Notes under the pieces: model-generated
What the model was told of the DNA's origin: nothing
The model's database searches: none
What the model saw: only the letters and a program-made list of their open reading frames with translations
Translations under genes and position numbers: made by a program
DNA from: Sphingomonadales bacterium
GTDB lineage: Bacteria > Bacteroidota > Bacteroidia > UBA7662
DNA length: 14,054 nt
Reading direction: 5' to 3'
Assembly: GCA_016872225.1 (NCBI GenBank)
Contig: VHAW01000033.1
Coordinates: 1-14,054 of the forward strand
Part shown: one piece after another, positions 7,133-14,054 of the stretch
Layout of the letters: every line of letters begins with the position of its first letter
How positions within the stretch are numbered: position 1 is the first letter of the stretch

Positions 7133-8895
7133 GCCGATCCTTGCTTCTGGCCCTTATGCTGGCCGGACTTTCTTGCGCCAAGCGACCCTCCCCTTCGGCT
7201 CCAAAGTTCCAGGCACCCAATGCGGCCTCCAAATCCAAATCGGAAATCAGTCCTGTTTTGTCGGAGATCCAGCAGAGTCAGGTGCAATTCTATTTCTTCG
7301 AAGGAACCGCGGCCAAAGCCATTGGTCAATGGGACAAAGCCGAACAAGGTTTTATGCGGGCCCTGTCCATCGATCCGTCCAATGCAACCTGCGCTTACGA
7401 AGCTGCCCGTATGGCCTTGCAAAGCGGGGATGCTCGCCGGGCTTTGGAGCATAGCCGCAAGGCTGTAGCCCTGAGTCCCCTGAATCCCTGGTTTGTCAAA
7501 TTACTTGCCCAATTGGAGCAGAACAATGCCTTGAACCAAGAAGCCATTAAGACGCTTAAATACCTAACGACTCTTGGCGAAGAGCACGCTCTGGAAGCCT
7601 GGGAAAATATGGGAATGATTCATCTTCAATTGCAGGAATATCCCAAGGCCCTTCAATGTTACCAAGAAATAGAGAAAATCGTGGGGCCGCAGGCAGAAAT
7701 TCTGGAGCAGAAAAAAACCCTGTATTTGTTAATGAACCGCAAAGAACTTGCGGTCAAAGAAATGCAGCGACTCATTGCCTTATATCCTGAGGAGTTAACC
7801 TACAAGCTAAGCCTGGTTCAATTGTATTCGGAATGGGGTCAGTATGCCCAGGCCTTAAGCGTGGTCGAGGAAGCCCTAAGGGGCAGGGATCGGAGTAATT
7901 TCCCAAGGCTGTATCTCGCTGCATCGGAACTGCTTTATGCACTTGGTCGACCTGAACAAGCCGAACAGAAATTTATCGAGGCGATGGAAACCCGCGATTT
8001 AAGCTCCGAAGAATTGCTGCAGGGTATATTCCGAATTCTGGAGAGGCTAGGCGAAAACCAAGCATTACGTGAAGATTGGCTGCGCCGAGTGCTTAAAGTG
8101 TATCCAAATGAAAGCCTGCTTTATGCTTTGTTAGGCGAAAGCCTGATGAAACAAGATCGAGGTCAGGATGCCGCAGAACAATACCGATTGGCTTTGTCCA
8201 CCCCTTCGTTAACAGCGCAATACGTGATTTGGCAACAGTACCAATCCTGTTTGTTAGACCTGCAACTCATGGACAGCCTGGAGGCGGTCTCCCGTCGAGC
8301 GATTGATTTGTACCCATCCCAAGGAGTCAGCTACTTTTTTCTGGGCGTTGCCCTGCAGAGAAACCTCAAAGAAGATGAAGCTGCCGATATTCTACGCAGC
8401 GGATTAACCTACATTGCAGAGCAGCCAGACCTAGAAACACAATTCCATATCATGTTGGGCGATATTGAACATCACAGAGCCAACCACGCTGAATCGGATC
8501 GTTGTTACGGAAAGGCTCTACGCTTGCAGCCGCAGAACTCCTTGGTGCTTAATAATTTTGCCTATTACCTAAGTCTGCGCCGCGAAAACCTTGATTCAGC
8601 CCTAACTATGAGCCTGCGCGCAACCCAAATAGAGCCATCCAATCCATCCTACCAAGACACGTATGCTTGGGTTTTGTATCAAATGGGACACTACGAACAG
8701 GCCTTACAACCCATGCTGAAAGCCTTGGAAAACAGCCCCAACAATGCCACGCTCCTAGAACATTACGGTGACATTCTCTACCGCCTTAATCGATCCGAAG
8801 AGGCCAAAGCCCAATGGATTAAAGCCGGGGAAGCTGACCCCGAGAACCCCACTCTTCGGGATAAGGTCCTTCACGGCCTACCGATGCAACCTTAA
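7123..8895 (+). CDS. TPR-repeat lipoprotein
   Basis: This 590-aa protein begins with a lipoprotein-like signal: MSLSRS, a hydrophobic core, then LAGLSC with Cys18. Position -3 of the lipobox is Gly, which is less usual, so lipidation is likely but not certain. The remainder is almost all tetratricopeptide repeats, perhaps 13-15. Clear units occur around 55-90 (GQWDKAEQGFMRALSIDPSN), 90-125, 160-195 (QEYPKALQCYQEI), 225-265 and 450-570 (GHYEQALQPMLKALENSPNN). TPR solenoids bind partner proteins, so a scaffold or assembly role on the periplasmic side is the natural reading. It has no visible catalytic motif. Translation is probably coupled to the nucleotidyltransferase through the 10-bp overlap. 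The next gene is also a lipoprotein. Confidence 0.88.
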   Translation: MSLSRSLLLALMLAGLSCAKRPSPSAPKFQAPNAASKSKSEISPVLSEIQQSQVQFYFFEGTAAKAIGQWDKAEQGFMRALSIDPSNATCAYEAARMALQSGDARRALEHSRKAVALSPLNPWFVKLLAQLEQNNALNQEAIKTLKYLTTLGEEHALEAWENMGMIHLQLQEYPKALQCYQEIEKIVGPQAEILEQKKTLYLLMNRKELAVKEMQRLIALYPEELTYKLSLVQLYSEWGQYAQALSVVEEALRGRDRSNFPRLYLAASELLYALGRPEQAEQKFIEAMETRDLSSEELLQGIFRILERLGENQALREDWLRRVLKVYPNESLLYALLGESLMKQDRGQDAAEQYRLALSTPSLTAQYVIWQQYQSCLLDLQLMDSLEAVSRRAIDLYPSQGVSYFFLGVALQRNLKEDEAADILRSGLTYIAEQPDLETQFHIMLGDIEHHRANHAESDRCYGKALRLQPQNSLVLNNFAYYLSLRRENLDSALTMSLRATQIEPSNPSYQDTYAWVLYQMGHYEQALQPMLKALENSPNNATLLEHYGDILYRLNRSEEAKAQWIKAGEADPENPTLRDKVLHGLPMQP

Positions 8896-8923
8896 TTCAT
8901 CTATATTGATCTTGCTTATCGCT

Positions 8924-9871
8924 TTGAATCCACGGATCAAGCCTGGTGTTCATCATGCCCTCTTGGTTCTAGCCTTGGGGCTCCTATTAGTCAATTCCTC
9001 CTGTCATTCCAGGCGACGATCCGCTTATTCTAAAAAACTCTCCGTTAGAGAAGCACGCTCATCCAGCGACAGCGAAAAGGCTGCTTTAACCGGTTTTGAT
9101 TCGCTTAAAGGCGATTCTGTTTTGGCCCCATCCTCAGGGACAAGCGATTCTGTTCAACCAATGAGACCCAGTCCGATAGAATTAAAAAGAGGGTGGCTTA
9201 AAATATTGGGCAGAAAAGACTATCTCCGCGGTGACCTCAAAATGGAAGGAAATTGGAACATCACCTACAACGAAACCCAACTCGCCTCACCGGTGATCAT
9301 GCTGCTTCGTCCGGAACAATTTATTTATATTAGCATTCGTCCGGCCTTGGGAATTGAAATGTTAAGGCTTATCCTGCGACCGGATTCCGTTTGGATGATT
9401 AGCCGTCTTCACAAAAATTATTGGTGCGGGACCTGGACTGAATTAGAACCAGCGCTGGAGATGTCCTTGGATTACCGCTGGTTCCAGGACGCCTTGCTTC
9501 ATGGTCATCGTTCTTTCATTGACCGAGCAGTCATCCACGGCTTGACCCCCCCAAATTCCTTCGCACAACCCATTCGCTTTGAAGTCAATCTAAGCAAGCG
9601 TACCGCCATATTTGAAGCCGAATGGGGTCGTTGGCCTTCCAAAATTCACCAGCTCCACATCCAATCACCAAGCGGAAGCCTGAAAATCGATTATCTCAAA
9701 ATCTTCGATGCAGAGACCTCCACACTGCCTGCCCACATGAGCTTTACCCTCAAGATTCCTCGTCATAATGCCATCTTGGAAATGCATTGGAAAGAGCCCA
9801 AAATACAAGGCGTGGAATTGCCGTCCGTCAAAATTCCAAAAGAATACCGTAAACTCAAACTCGCCCAATAA
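8924..9871 (+). CDS. DUF4292 family lipoprotein
   Basis: No ATG lies between the TPR stop and the signal sequence. The frame is open further upstream inside the TPR gene, which would give a false N-terminus. TTG at 8924 gives a good lipoprotein signal: MNPRIKPGVHH, hydrophobic ALLVLALGLLLV, then NSSC with Cys27, for a product of 315 aa. TTG at 8906 or 8912 is possible but worse. After a Ser-rich linker comes a domain matching my memory of DUF4292 (PF14125): EGNWNITYN, then IYISIRPALGIEMLRLILRP (about 134-153), DSVWMISRLHKNYW, a FQDALLHG segment and a C-terminal IPKEYRK. The alternating pattern suggests an antiparallel beta half-barrel, perhaps LolA/LolB-like, but this is inferred. It lies 28 bp after the TPR gene and 12 bp before the EnvC-like gene. 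Confidence 0.8.
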   Translation: MNPRIKPGVHHALLVLALGLLLVNSSCHSRRRSAYSKKLSVREARSSSDSEKAALTGFDSLKGDSVLAPSSGTSDSVQPMRPSPIELKRGWLKILGRKDYLRGDLKMEGNWNITYNETQLASPVIMLLRPEQFIYISIRPALGIEMLRLILRPDSVWMISRLHKNYWCGTWTELEPALEMSLDYRWFQDALLHGHRSFIDRAVIHGLTPPNSFAQPIRFEVNLSKRTAIFEAEWGRWPSKIHQLHIQSPSGSLKIDYLKIFDAETSTLPAHMSFTLKIPRHNAILEMHWKEPKIQGVELPSVKIPKEYRKLKLAQ

Positions 9872-9883
9872 CCTCTCCGGCTT

Positions 9884-11200
9884 ATGTTGCTGAAGAAATT
9901 GTTATGCACGCTTGGCTTCCTGGTGGGAGTAGTCTTGATTTCATCGGCCTCTGCCCAAAAACCCGAAAGCTCCCCTTCCAATGGCGCGACAACCTCCAAA
10001 AATACAAATAGAGCAGGCCTTGAAGAACAACGTCGCACCCTCAATGAAAGCATCCAAAAAACCCGTGTTGAACTGGAAAAAGTTCGGCAAAAGAAGCGCA
10101 GCGAACTAAAACAGTTGGAACTTATTCGCGGGCAAATCAAAACGCGCGAAAAAATTATTTCCAACTACAGTCGGGAAATTAAACTTAGACAAGATCAAAT
10201 TTCGGAATTAGAAGCCGTGATCGGATCATTGCAAGCTGACTTGCAACGACTCAAAAAGACCTATGCACAATTGCTTCGTCAGTATCATCGCCAAATGCAA
10301 TCGCAGTCTCCTGTGCTGCTCATCCTCTCTGCTAAAGATGTTAATCAAGCATTGCGTAGAAGCCGACATTTAAAACAATACAATACCTACCGCCGAGAAC
10401 AAGCTGAAGCCATCATCGAATTACAAAAAGAAATGACCCAGAAGGAAAAAATTCTTGAGGTCGAAAAAAGCGAAAAGGAAGAACTCAAAATCCAAGAAGA
10501 GGCCAGCAAACAAGAACTTCGTAAAGAAAGTCAGCAACAAGATAAAATCGTCAAAGCCCTGCAAAAAGACGAGAAAAAACTTCGTCAGGAATTACGAAAC
10601 CAGGAAATATCCCGTAACAAATTACAGAAAAGTATCGAAGAATTGGTTCGCAAGGAGATTGAAGCGGCTAGACTGGCCGCCATAAAGACCGCCAACACCG
10701 ACAAAGATATTGCCGCTGACCGTAAACCTGGTCCCGCCCGAAACCAGGCTTTGTTGGAACTTACCCCTGAAGCCAAAGCCCTGGGAAAAGCCTTTGAAGA
10801 AAATAAAGGTCGATTGCCTTGGCCCTTACGAAAGGCCATGGTCAGCGAAACCTTCGGATTCCACGCACATCCTCATCTTAAGAATATCAATGTCCGCAAC
10901 GATGGGATTACTTTGCGAGGAGAAAAGGGCGCTGAAGTCAAGGCTTGCTTTCGGGGAGAAGTCACTGCAGTGGTCAATATCCCCGGCATGCAGAAAACCG
11001 TCATCATACGCCACGGACAATACCTGACCGTCTATGCCCATTTGTCCGAAACAACCGTAAGCAAAGGTCAGAAAGTCAGCACCGGACAAAGCCTGGGAAC
11101 CTTGCATACCCGTCAAGAAGATGGGGAGTCGTTCCTGCAGTTTCAACTTTGGAAAGGAATCGCCAAGGTCAATCCATTACCCTGGCTGGCTGGAAAATAA
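9884..11200 (+). CDS. envC: EnvC-like murein hydrolase activator (coiled coil plus degenerate LytM)
   Basis: EnvC-type proteins sit in the periplasm and switch on peptidoglycan amidases at division. This 438-aa protein has a signal peptide (MLLKKLL, hydrophobic core, SASAQ cleavage near 24-25). A long Lys/Glu/Gln-rich coiled coil covers about residues 45-265, broken by a short non-coil stretch near 135-150. A C-terminal LytM domain covers about 310-435. The zinc site is lost: the HxxxD region reads NDGITLRGEKGAEV (339-352), and the final HxH is Gln419-Phe-Gln421. Only His386 of YAHLS remains. This loss is what is known for EnvC activators, so it is probably not a peptidase. A matching amidase gene is not in the window. 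ATG 9884 is clear. The gene ends directly against the dnaN stop. Confidence 0.87.
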   Translation: MLLKKLLCTLGFLVGVVLISSASAQKPESSPSNGATTSKNTNRAGLEEQRRTLNESIQKTRVELEKVRQKKRSELKQLELIRGQIKTREKIISNYSREIKLRQDQISELEAVIGSLQADLQRLKKTYAQLLRQYHRQMQSQSPVLLILSAKDVNQALRRSRHLKQYNTYRREQAEAIIELQKEMTQKEKILEVEKSEKEELKIQEEASKQELRKESQQQDKIVKALQKDEKKLRQELRNQEISRNKLQKSIEELVRKEIEAARLAAIKTANTDKDIAADRKPGPARNQALLELTPEAKALGKAFEENKGRLPWPLRKAMVSETFGFHAHPHLKNINVRNDGITLRGEKGAEVKACFRGEVTAVVNIPGMQKTVIIRHGQYLTVYAHLSETTVSKGQKVSTGQSLGTLHTRQEDGESFLQFQLWKGIAKVNPLPWLAGK

Positions 11201-12328
11201 TCAAGTCCGGTAATCCGAAAGCATTACCGGCATCAACAGCATTAAAGTATCTTCTTGATCTTCCTGATGCACCGGCCTCAATACACCAGGTCGGCTCGAC
11301 AGACTCAATTCAAACTGAACCTCTTCTCCCGACAAGGTAGACAGCATCTCCACCAAAAACCGCGCATTGAAACCAATTTCCAAATCAGCCCCGTTATAAT
11401 CACAAGAAATAGTCTCCGTCGCCTGGTTTGCAAAATCCGGATCCTCGGCAGACAATTGAAGTTCGCTCCCTTTGATGGATAGCCTCACCTGGTAGGTAGA
11501 CTTGCTAGAATAAATGGAAATCCTGCGTAAAGAAGATAAAAATTCGGCTCGTTTGATAACCAAGCGATTGGCGCTTTCCTTAGGTATAACAGCTTGATAG
11601 TCAGGGTATTTTTGGTCAATTAATCGACAAACTAATTCCAAATCCCCAAAGGAGAAGGCCACGTGAGTATTGTTATAGTCCACCTTCACCAAAGTTTCAT
11701 CGCCCTGAAGAGTCGCCTTCAATAAGCTTAAGGCTTTGCGCGGAACGATAAAGCCTGCAGCGGCGGGCACTTCGATGCCCCTCTGCTTATGCAAAACCAA
11801 CTTATGAGCATCTGTTGCAACGAAACTGAGGATGGTTCCTGCGCATTCCATTTTGACTCCGGTCATCGCCAACCGCAATTCGTCGGTGCCAACGGCAAAC
11901 AGGGTATTAGAGATCCCGGTCAGTAATGCGTCAGATGGTAAAGTAAAGTGTTGATTGCCCGGCATATCCGGAAGGGTCGGAAATTCTTCGCCATTTTCAC
12001 CGGAAAGCTTAAACTTCCCTTTGTCAGTATGTACTTCGATGGCAAAGGTTTTGAGATCAAAGGAAATGGAAATAGGTTGGTCAGGGAGGGTCTTGAGGGT
12101 CTCCAATAAAATCCGCCCCGGTACGGCCACTTTGGCTTGTCCATTGCCTTCGACGGGCAAACGCGTACGCATGGTCGTGTTGAGGTCTGTGGTGCAGATG
12201 GTTAAATTCTTACCTTCGACATCAAAAAGGTAGTGATCCAGAATAGGGAGAACGTTATTGGTCTGTATAACGCCCTGGACCGACTGCAATTGGCGTAAAA
12301 GGGCCGAAGAGGAAACGATAAATTTCAT
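11201..12328 (-). CDS. dnaN: DNA polymerase III beta subunit (sliding clamp)
   Basis: DnaN forms the ring-shaped clamp that holds the replicative polymerase on DNA. From ATG 12328 the product is 375 aa, normal for the family. It begins MKFIVSSSALLRQLQSVQGV and contains NVLPILDHYLFDVEG, LTICTTDLNTTMRTRLPV, the middle-domain GTDELRLAMTGVKMECAG and ATDAHKLVLHK, and the C-terminal DTLMLLMPVML that lines the partner-binding pocket. The open frame extends 42 codons further upstream to 12454, but that extension lies in the preceding gene and does not look like DnaN. Forty bp separate it from the DUF4340-like gene on the same strand, so it is probably the last gene of the gldG operon. A promoter of its own inside the upstream gene is possible. 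No dnaA lies nearby. Confidence 0.96.
   Translation of the reverse strand: MKFIVSSSALLRQLQSVQGVIQTNNVLPILDHYLFDVEGKNLTICTTDLNTTMRTRLPVEGNGQAKVAVPGRILLETLKTLPDQPISISFDLKTFAIEVHTDKGKFKLSGENGEEFPTLPDMPGNQHFTLPSDALLTGISNTLFAVGTDELRLAMTGVKMECAGTILSFVATDAHKLVLHKQRGIEVPAAAGFIVPRKALSLLKATLQGDETLVKVDYNNTHVAFSFGDLELVCRLIDQKYPDYQAVIPKESANRLVIKRAEFLSSLRRISIYSSKSTYQVRLSIKGSELQLSAEDPDFANQATETISCDYNGADLEIGFNARFLVEMLSTLSGEEVQFELSLSSRPGVLRPVHQEDQEDTLMLLMPVMLSDYRT
11207..11230 (-). terminator. Hairpin at the envC/dnaN convergence, possible terminator
   Basis: Arms ATTACCGG (11223-11230) and CCGGTAAT (11207-11214) are exact inverse complements with an 8-nt loop. Read on the minus strand, the hairpin is followed by ACTTGATTATTTT, moderately U-rich, which suits termination of dnaN. 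It covers the last dnaN sense codons (Pro-Val-Met-Leu-Ser-Asp-Tyr-Arg), so ribosomes would compete with its folding. Read on the plus strand it lies 7-30 nt after the envC stop but lacks a following U-run. Confidence 0.3.
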
Positions 12329-12368
12329 GAGGCTGTGTTGAAAGGGATTTAGCAATAAAGGTAAGCAA

Positions 12369-13376
12369 TCAAGGACCACCGCCCTCTTCGCGTAATTGAG
12401 GTTTTGTAGCATAAAACCAAGGGATGGCTCTTTTCTGCAGAACGCCAAATTCATTCATCCCGTGGTGGTAGAAATAATCCCGGTCTATATCCGGGGCTAC
12501 GTTTAAAAGAACCACATCAAGTTGGTTGAGTTGACTTTTGGGGTAAACCGAAATAAAATGCAGTTTTCCGCCTTTTTCCCAGAGTTTAAGGCGCATTTTC
12601 TCGGGCACCCGGCCCGGAACACTGTCCCGCATGGGTTGCATATTCTCAAAGCCTTCCACCGGCAAAAAGGCGAATCCAGCGAACAAAGTCGCTGCTGCTC
12701 GCTGGTTGCATGGCAAATTCGTCCCGGCCAAGTCACGCAATTCAAAGGTTCCGGTAGGCAAAATTCTTAACTCGTAGCTGTTCTCTGGCTCGGCGGGATA
12801 TTCCACCACCAGTCTTTCCAAATTGCTGGGCTGAAGGCGCAACAAAACCCTTTCCCGCATTTCTTCTTCGTTGGCAAAAAAACGGGTACTCAAATACCCC
12901 TCCCATCCCGGCAAATGAAGAATATAAGGAAGCTTGGACCCCTCCTTCATGGCGTAGGTCCCCCTCATATCCGGGGTGCCCGATCCCACATAGTAAACCT
13001 GCCCAGAACCATCCGCCATGGTCACCTCCACCTTCACGCTCGTAGTGGCCAGGATTTTGAAAACGTTCTGAACCGCCGGCCTTGGAACGGGAGTCTTGAC
13101 CTCCCAGCGCCTTAGAGTCTGCAACATCGTAAAGACCGCATCGGGTCTGGGCGTTTGGCCGGAACCCATTCGCCAAGGCCCGCCCTTCTTGCGATCCAAA
13201 GTCAATCGCTGACCTTTGCGGTCTGCAATAAATATTCGAACCACCGAGGCGGTATCCTCAATCGCAAAATTGGTGTCGATCGGATCCAGGGTCCCGGAAT
13301 TTTGGTTTTTCCAAACATACCAAGTCACGGTTGCCAAAACCATAAAAACCAACAAATAAGGCCTGTTCTTATTCAT
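12369..13376 (-). CDS. DUF4340-like membrane-anchored protein, gldG partner
   Basis: This 335-aa protein has one N-terminal membrane segment (MNKNR, then about residues 6-18) and a large, presumably periplasmic, remainder. The text TNFAIEDTASVVRIFIADRKG (about 33-53), a GGPWRM strand, the VYYVGSGTPDMRGTYAM block and the ILHLPGWEGYLSTRFF block match my memory of DUF4340-like proteins that follow gldG in Bacteroidota. Their biochemical role is unknown. The start ATG (13376-13374) overlaps the gldG stop TGA (13375-13373), the classic ATGA coupling. An open frame from 13481 would run back into gldG and is rejected. Tight coupling suggests it acts with the GldF/GldG transporter. A clamp gene follows 40 bp later. 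Confidence 0.82.
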   Translation of the reverse strand: MNKNRPYLLVFMVLATVTWYVWKNQNSGTLDPIDTNFAIEDTASVVRIFIADRKGQRLTLDRKKGGPWRMGSGQTPRPDAVFTMLQTLRRWEVKTPVPRPAVQNVFKILATTSVKVEVTMADGSGQVYYVGSGTPDMRGTYAMKEGSKLPYILHLPGWEGYLSTRFFANEEEMRERVLLRLQPSNLERLVVEYPAEPENSYELRILPTGTFELRDLAGTNLPCNQRAAATLFAGFAFLPVEGFENMQPMRDSVPGRVPEKMRLKLWEKGGKLHFISVYPKSQLNQLDVVLLNVAPDIDRDYFYHHGMNEFGVLQKRAIPWFYATKPQLREEGGGP

Positions 13377-14054
13377 GAACCTAACAATGCTTTTATAAAA
13401 GCCCTTCTTCTTAAGTAATATCTCAAACCGCCGTAAACCAGAAGCAACAACAAAGGCAAACCAAGGTTCATGACCTGCCAAAACAACTTTTCTTCTTTCA
13501 CCCGACTTGCATTCAAAAGGCGAAGGCTGATTCGCCGAGCACGTAATTCGATGGTGCTACGGTCTTCGAGCAGATAGGCCACTGCATTGAGCGCAAAATT
13601 GCGGTTCCCGTACTGCTGACCGGTGAATCGTAACAAATCACCATCCGCCACCACTATCATGCGGCCGTTGTTGATGCTATCCTTCTTGGGCATTTGGAGA
13701 GAATCCACCGCCTTTTGGGCAAATTCATTTAATACCCTTTTGCGATAGGCTGAATTGAAAGTGCCTTCCAAGAGAACCGCTACCGGTATCCGCTTGCTTT
13801 GAAATTGACTTTCTTCCAACGCCTCGGTGGCAGTACCCAAATGCACCCTAAGCGGGGAGGCCAAGGATCGGCTACGATCGGACGAAGCCAACAGGACCTG
13901 TTTGCGAATCCCGGGTGCGGTAACCGTATCGATGCTGCTCACAAACCGAAGCAAAATTGGATCCAAATTCCGCGACAAAGGATGTTGACCATCGCCCAAA
14001 ACCAGGGGGAAATAATACCACGGAAACAACTTGGTCTGTGGTTGACCACCCATG
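13373..14054 (-). CDS. gldG: GldG, gliding-motility ABC transporter auxiliary protein (C-terminal part)
   Basis: About 226 codons of the 3' end are present and the gene continues beyond the right edge. The Met at 14053 is probably internal, since GldG is usually around 550 aa. Recognisable segments are GGQPQTKLFPWYYFPLV, a HPLSRNLDPI turn followed by FVSSIDTV, then KQVLLASSDRS, RMIVVADGDLL and NRNFALNAVAYLLED. This matches the ABC-type auxiliary (GldG) periplasmic region. A C-terminal membrane helix (LGLPLLLLLVYGGLRYYL) and a basic cytoplasmic tail follow. GldA/F/G form an ABC transporter linked to gliding and type IX secretion in Flavobacterium, although many non-gliding Bacteroidota keep gldG. 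It is translationally coupled to the next gene. Confidence 0.88.
   Translation of the reverse strand, partial: MGGQPQTKLFPWYYFPLVLGDGQHPLSRNLDPILLRFVSSIDTVTAPGIRKQVLLASSDRSRSLASPLRVHLGTATEALEESQFQSKRIPVAVLLEGTFNSAYRKRVLNEFAQKAVDSLQMPKKDSINNGRMIVVADGDLLRFTGQQYGNRNFALNAVAYLLEDRSTIELRARRISLRLLNASRVKEEKLFWQVMNLGLPLLLLLVYGGLRYYLRRRAFIKALLGS

Noticed and set aside
9546..9552. C7 tract in the DUF4292 gene as a phase-variation site
   Set aside because: It is short, mid-gene, and part of ordinary Thr-Pro-Pro codons in an otherwise intact frame.
9763..10164. 133-codon antisense frame across the DUF4292/EnvC junction
   Set aside because: It spans two well-supported genes and reads as Ser/Arg-rich low-complexity sequence, as expected opposite the Lys/Glu coiled coil.
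12329..12368. TACCTTTA on the minus strand ahead of dnaN as a promoter
   Set aside because: It is close to TAnnTTTG, but no TTTG lies about 19 bp upstream, so it is not called as a feature.
12329..12454. 42-codon extension of dnaN
   Set aside because: The extension is not DnaN-like and lies in the preceding gene. The canonical start MKFIVSS is at 12328.
12742..13176. 144-codon alternative frame inside the DUF4340-like gene
   Set aside because: It is on the same strand in a different frame, lacks a signal or known pattern, and the overlapped gene is well supported.

Overview
The window looks like chromosomal DNA of a member of the Bacteroidota. The pointers are a GldG-type gliding/T9SS-associated ABC auxiliary subunit, a DUF4340-like protein of the kind found beside it, a DUF4292 lipoprotein, the long form of QueA, and the near absence of Shine-Dalgarno sequences before otherwise clear starts. 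Several starts are GTG or TTG. Coding density is very high, and I see no rRNA, tRNA, CRISPR array, insertion sequence or phage gene. The genus cannot be fixed from this sequence.

Layout. Positions 1-186 (minus) hold the first 62 codons of a probable lipoprotein that runs off the left edge. An AT-rich divergent spacer (187-268) separates it from a nine-gene plus-strand run, 269-11200, with gaps of at most about 50 bp and several overlaps. The genes are queA (tRNA queuosine), a class III CoA-transferase, idi (IPP isomerase), a MepM-like M23 peptidase, a Wzx-like flippase, a sugar-nucleotidyltransferase, a TPR lipoprotein, a DUF4292 lipoprotein and an EnvC-like murein hydrolase activator. A second, minus-strand operon enters from the right edge: gldG (3' part), the DUF4340-like membrane protein, then dnaN (sliding clamp). 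The two operons meet tail to tail at 11200/11201 with no spacer, and an 8-bp perfect hairpin sits in the last codons of dnaN.

How the genes may work together. The left half of the plus-strand run is housekeeping: tRNA modification and isoprenoid precursor supply. From about 3345 to 11200 nearly everything concerns the cell envelope: a periplasmic peptidoglycan hydrolase-like protein, a lipid-linked glycan flippase, a nucleotide-sugar synthase, two lipoproteins and a peptidoglycan hydrolase activator with a degenerate LytM domain. The flippase-to-envC block is the best candidate for an uncharacterised envelope-building module. This is inference from gene content and order; nothing here shows the function directly. 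The minus-strand operon places the replication clamp behind two gliding/secretion-linked membrane genes.

No stretch longer than 300 bp lacks a gene. The main items for a second look are the flippase-to-envC module, a Cys in place of a zinc-ligand His in the M23 protein, a G8 tract in the start of the left-edge lipoprotein, the zero-gap convergence with its hairpin, and a hairpin just inside the GTG-started flippase gene.
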